From the NCBI RefSeq assembly GCF_910592395.1, contig NC_088326.1, forward strand, positions 7,881,001 through 7,945,000: a stretch of 64,000 nt of DNA, read 5' to 3'. The position numbers were made by a program, and so were the translations under genes. Source of the DNA: Lineus longissimus (taxonomy: Eukaryota > Nemertea > Pilidiophora > Heteronemertea > Lineidae). The notes under the pieces are model-generated. The model did no database searches, was not told the origin of the DNA, and worked only from the letters and a program-made list of their open reading frames with translations. Shown here one piece after another: positions 63,857 to 64,000 of the stretch (its first letter is position 1; each line of letters opens with the position of its first letter).

Positions 63857-64000
63857 TGTTACAATATGCGGTATATTGTCTTTTGAATGTTCGCGCGCCT
63901 ATGGTCACATGACCTCCCAAGATTCTTTGTGTAACTAAGATGGCTCCTGAATACAGATTGTTCTCGCAACGCCCGTCTTTATTGTCTTTGTAAAACATAA
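63857..64000 (+). repeat. 3' LTR of gypsy element (partial, cut by window end)
   Basis: It matches 36062-36205 except for one visible substitution. By comparison, 18 bp are missing beyond the window. Confidence 0.92.

Larger units (their letters stand above)
36062..64000 (+). mobile_element. Ty3/gypsy LTR retrotransposon, interrupted, 3' LTR cut by window end
   Basis: Direct LTRs begin with TGTTACAATATGCG at 36062 and 63857, and gag and pol lie between them on the + strand. A large insertion (38830 to about 61803) splits pol within RNase H. Without the insertion the element would be about 4.9-5.0 kb, normal for gypsy. The two LTRs differ at only one visible position in the 144 shared bases (GCGTTATA against GCGGTATA), which suggests recent insertion. 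The 3' target duplication is outside the window. Confidence 0.93.

Overview
The window is animal nuclear DNA, most likely from a marine invertebrate. It holds spliced exons of a single-copy type metazoan gene separated by introns of 5 to 13 kb, and these introns are full of foldback elements, MITEs, Tc1-like elements, a LINE relic and minisatellites. The dispersed intron repeats (GGCTCACC or GGTGAGC ends, CGTC microsatellites, 'GGCCACCAGGGGGCC' and 'GGTCACAGAGGTCA' blocks) remind me of molluscan or other lophotrochozoan genomes, but the sequence alone does not fix the species.

Layout. (1) About 489-28436, + strand: the 3' half of a sodium/phosphate cotransporter gene of the SLC20 (PiT) family. 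Four exons (489-601, 9709-9830, 15156-15341, 28196-28436) join with compatible phases. The introns carry a 3.7-kb inverted-repeat element (2881-6618), a MITE (about 7989-8419), a foldback (10321-11352), a Tc1-like TIR element (12256-14820) with a second foldback nested in it, another MITE (17282-17795), about 300-bp tandem blocks, an AACCCCAACCATGACC-type minisatellite (24000-25250) and a T-rich foldback (26395-27260). (2) 28437-36061: intergenic, with a LINE 3' end split by a Tc1-type MITE, a decayed Tc1/mariner element, and an 82-bp minisatellite (33110-34070). (3) 36062 to the window end: a Ty3/gypsy LTR retrotransposon with gag, pol, both LTRs (the 3' LTR is cut by the window edge) and a polypurine tract. 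It is split inside RNase H by a large nested insertion.

The nested insertion is the centrepiece. It is a 21.7-kb Polinton/Maverick (39483-61177) with about 200-bp terminal inverted repeats and a perfect 6-bp target duplication (CGTATC). It encodes a protein-primed family B DNA polymerase, a retroviral-type integrase with chromodomain, an FtsK/A32-like packaging ATPase, a double-jelly-roll major capsid protein, a minor capsid protein, an HNH-type zinc protein and about ten further genes. Most are intact ORFs, so the copy is fairly young or constrained. No adenain/Ulp1-type maturation protease is visible, and the place where further genes would lie (about 54900-58070) is filled by a repeat-rich, gene-free insert. 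Short unidentified flanks (38830-39476 and 61184-61803) separate the Polinton from gypsy sequence, so the nesting is at least three deep.

The most unusual signal is a family of about 30 copies of a roughly 28-30-bp double-hairpin repeat (core GGACTTCGTCC + GAGCANAGCTC) found only inside the Polinton. Copies sit in frame in at least seven genes, including four sites in the polymerase, are read in five of the six possible frames, and cluster between convergent genes. This resembles the in-frame palindromic elements of Rickettsia, but I do not know of a description in a eukaryotic virus-like transposon. Two other patterns stand out: a TAAATG motif at ten Polinton start codons, like poxvirus-type late promoters, and TIR ends that are themselves 130-bp imperfect palindromes.
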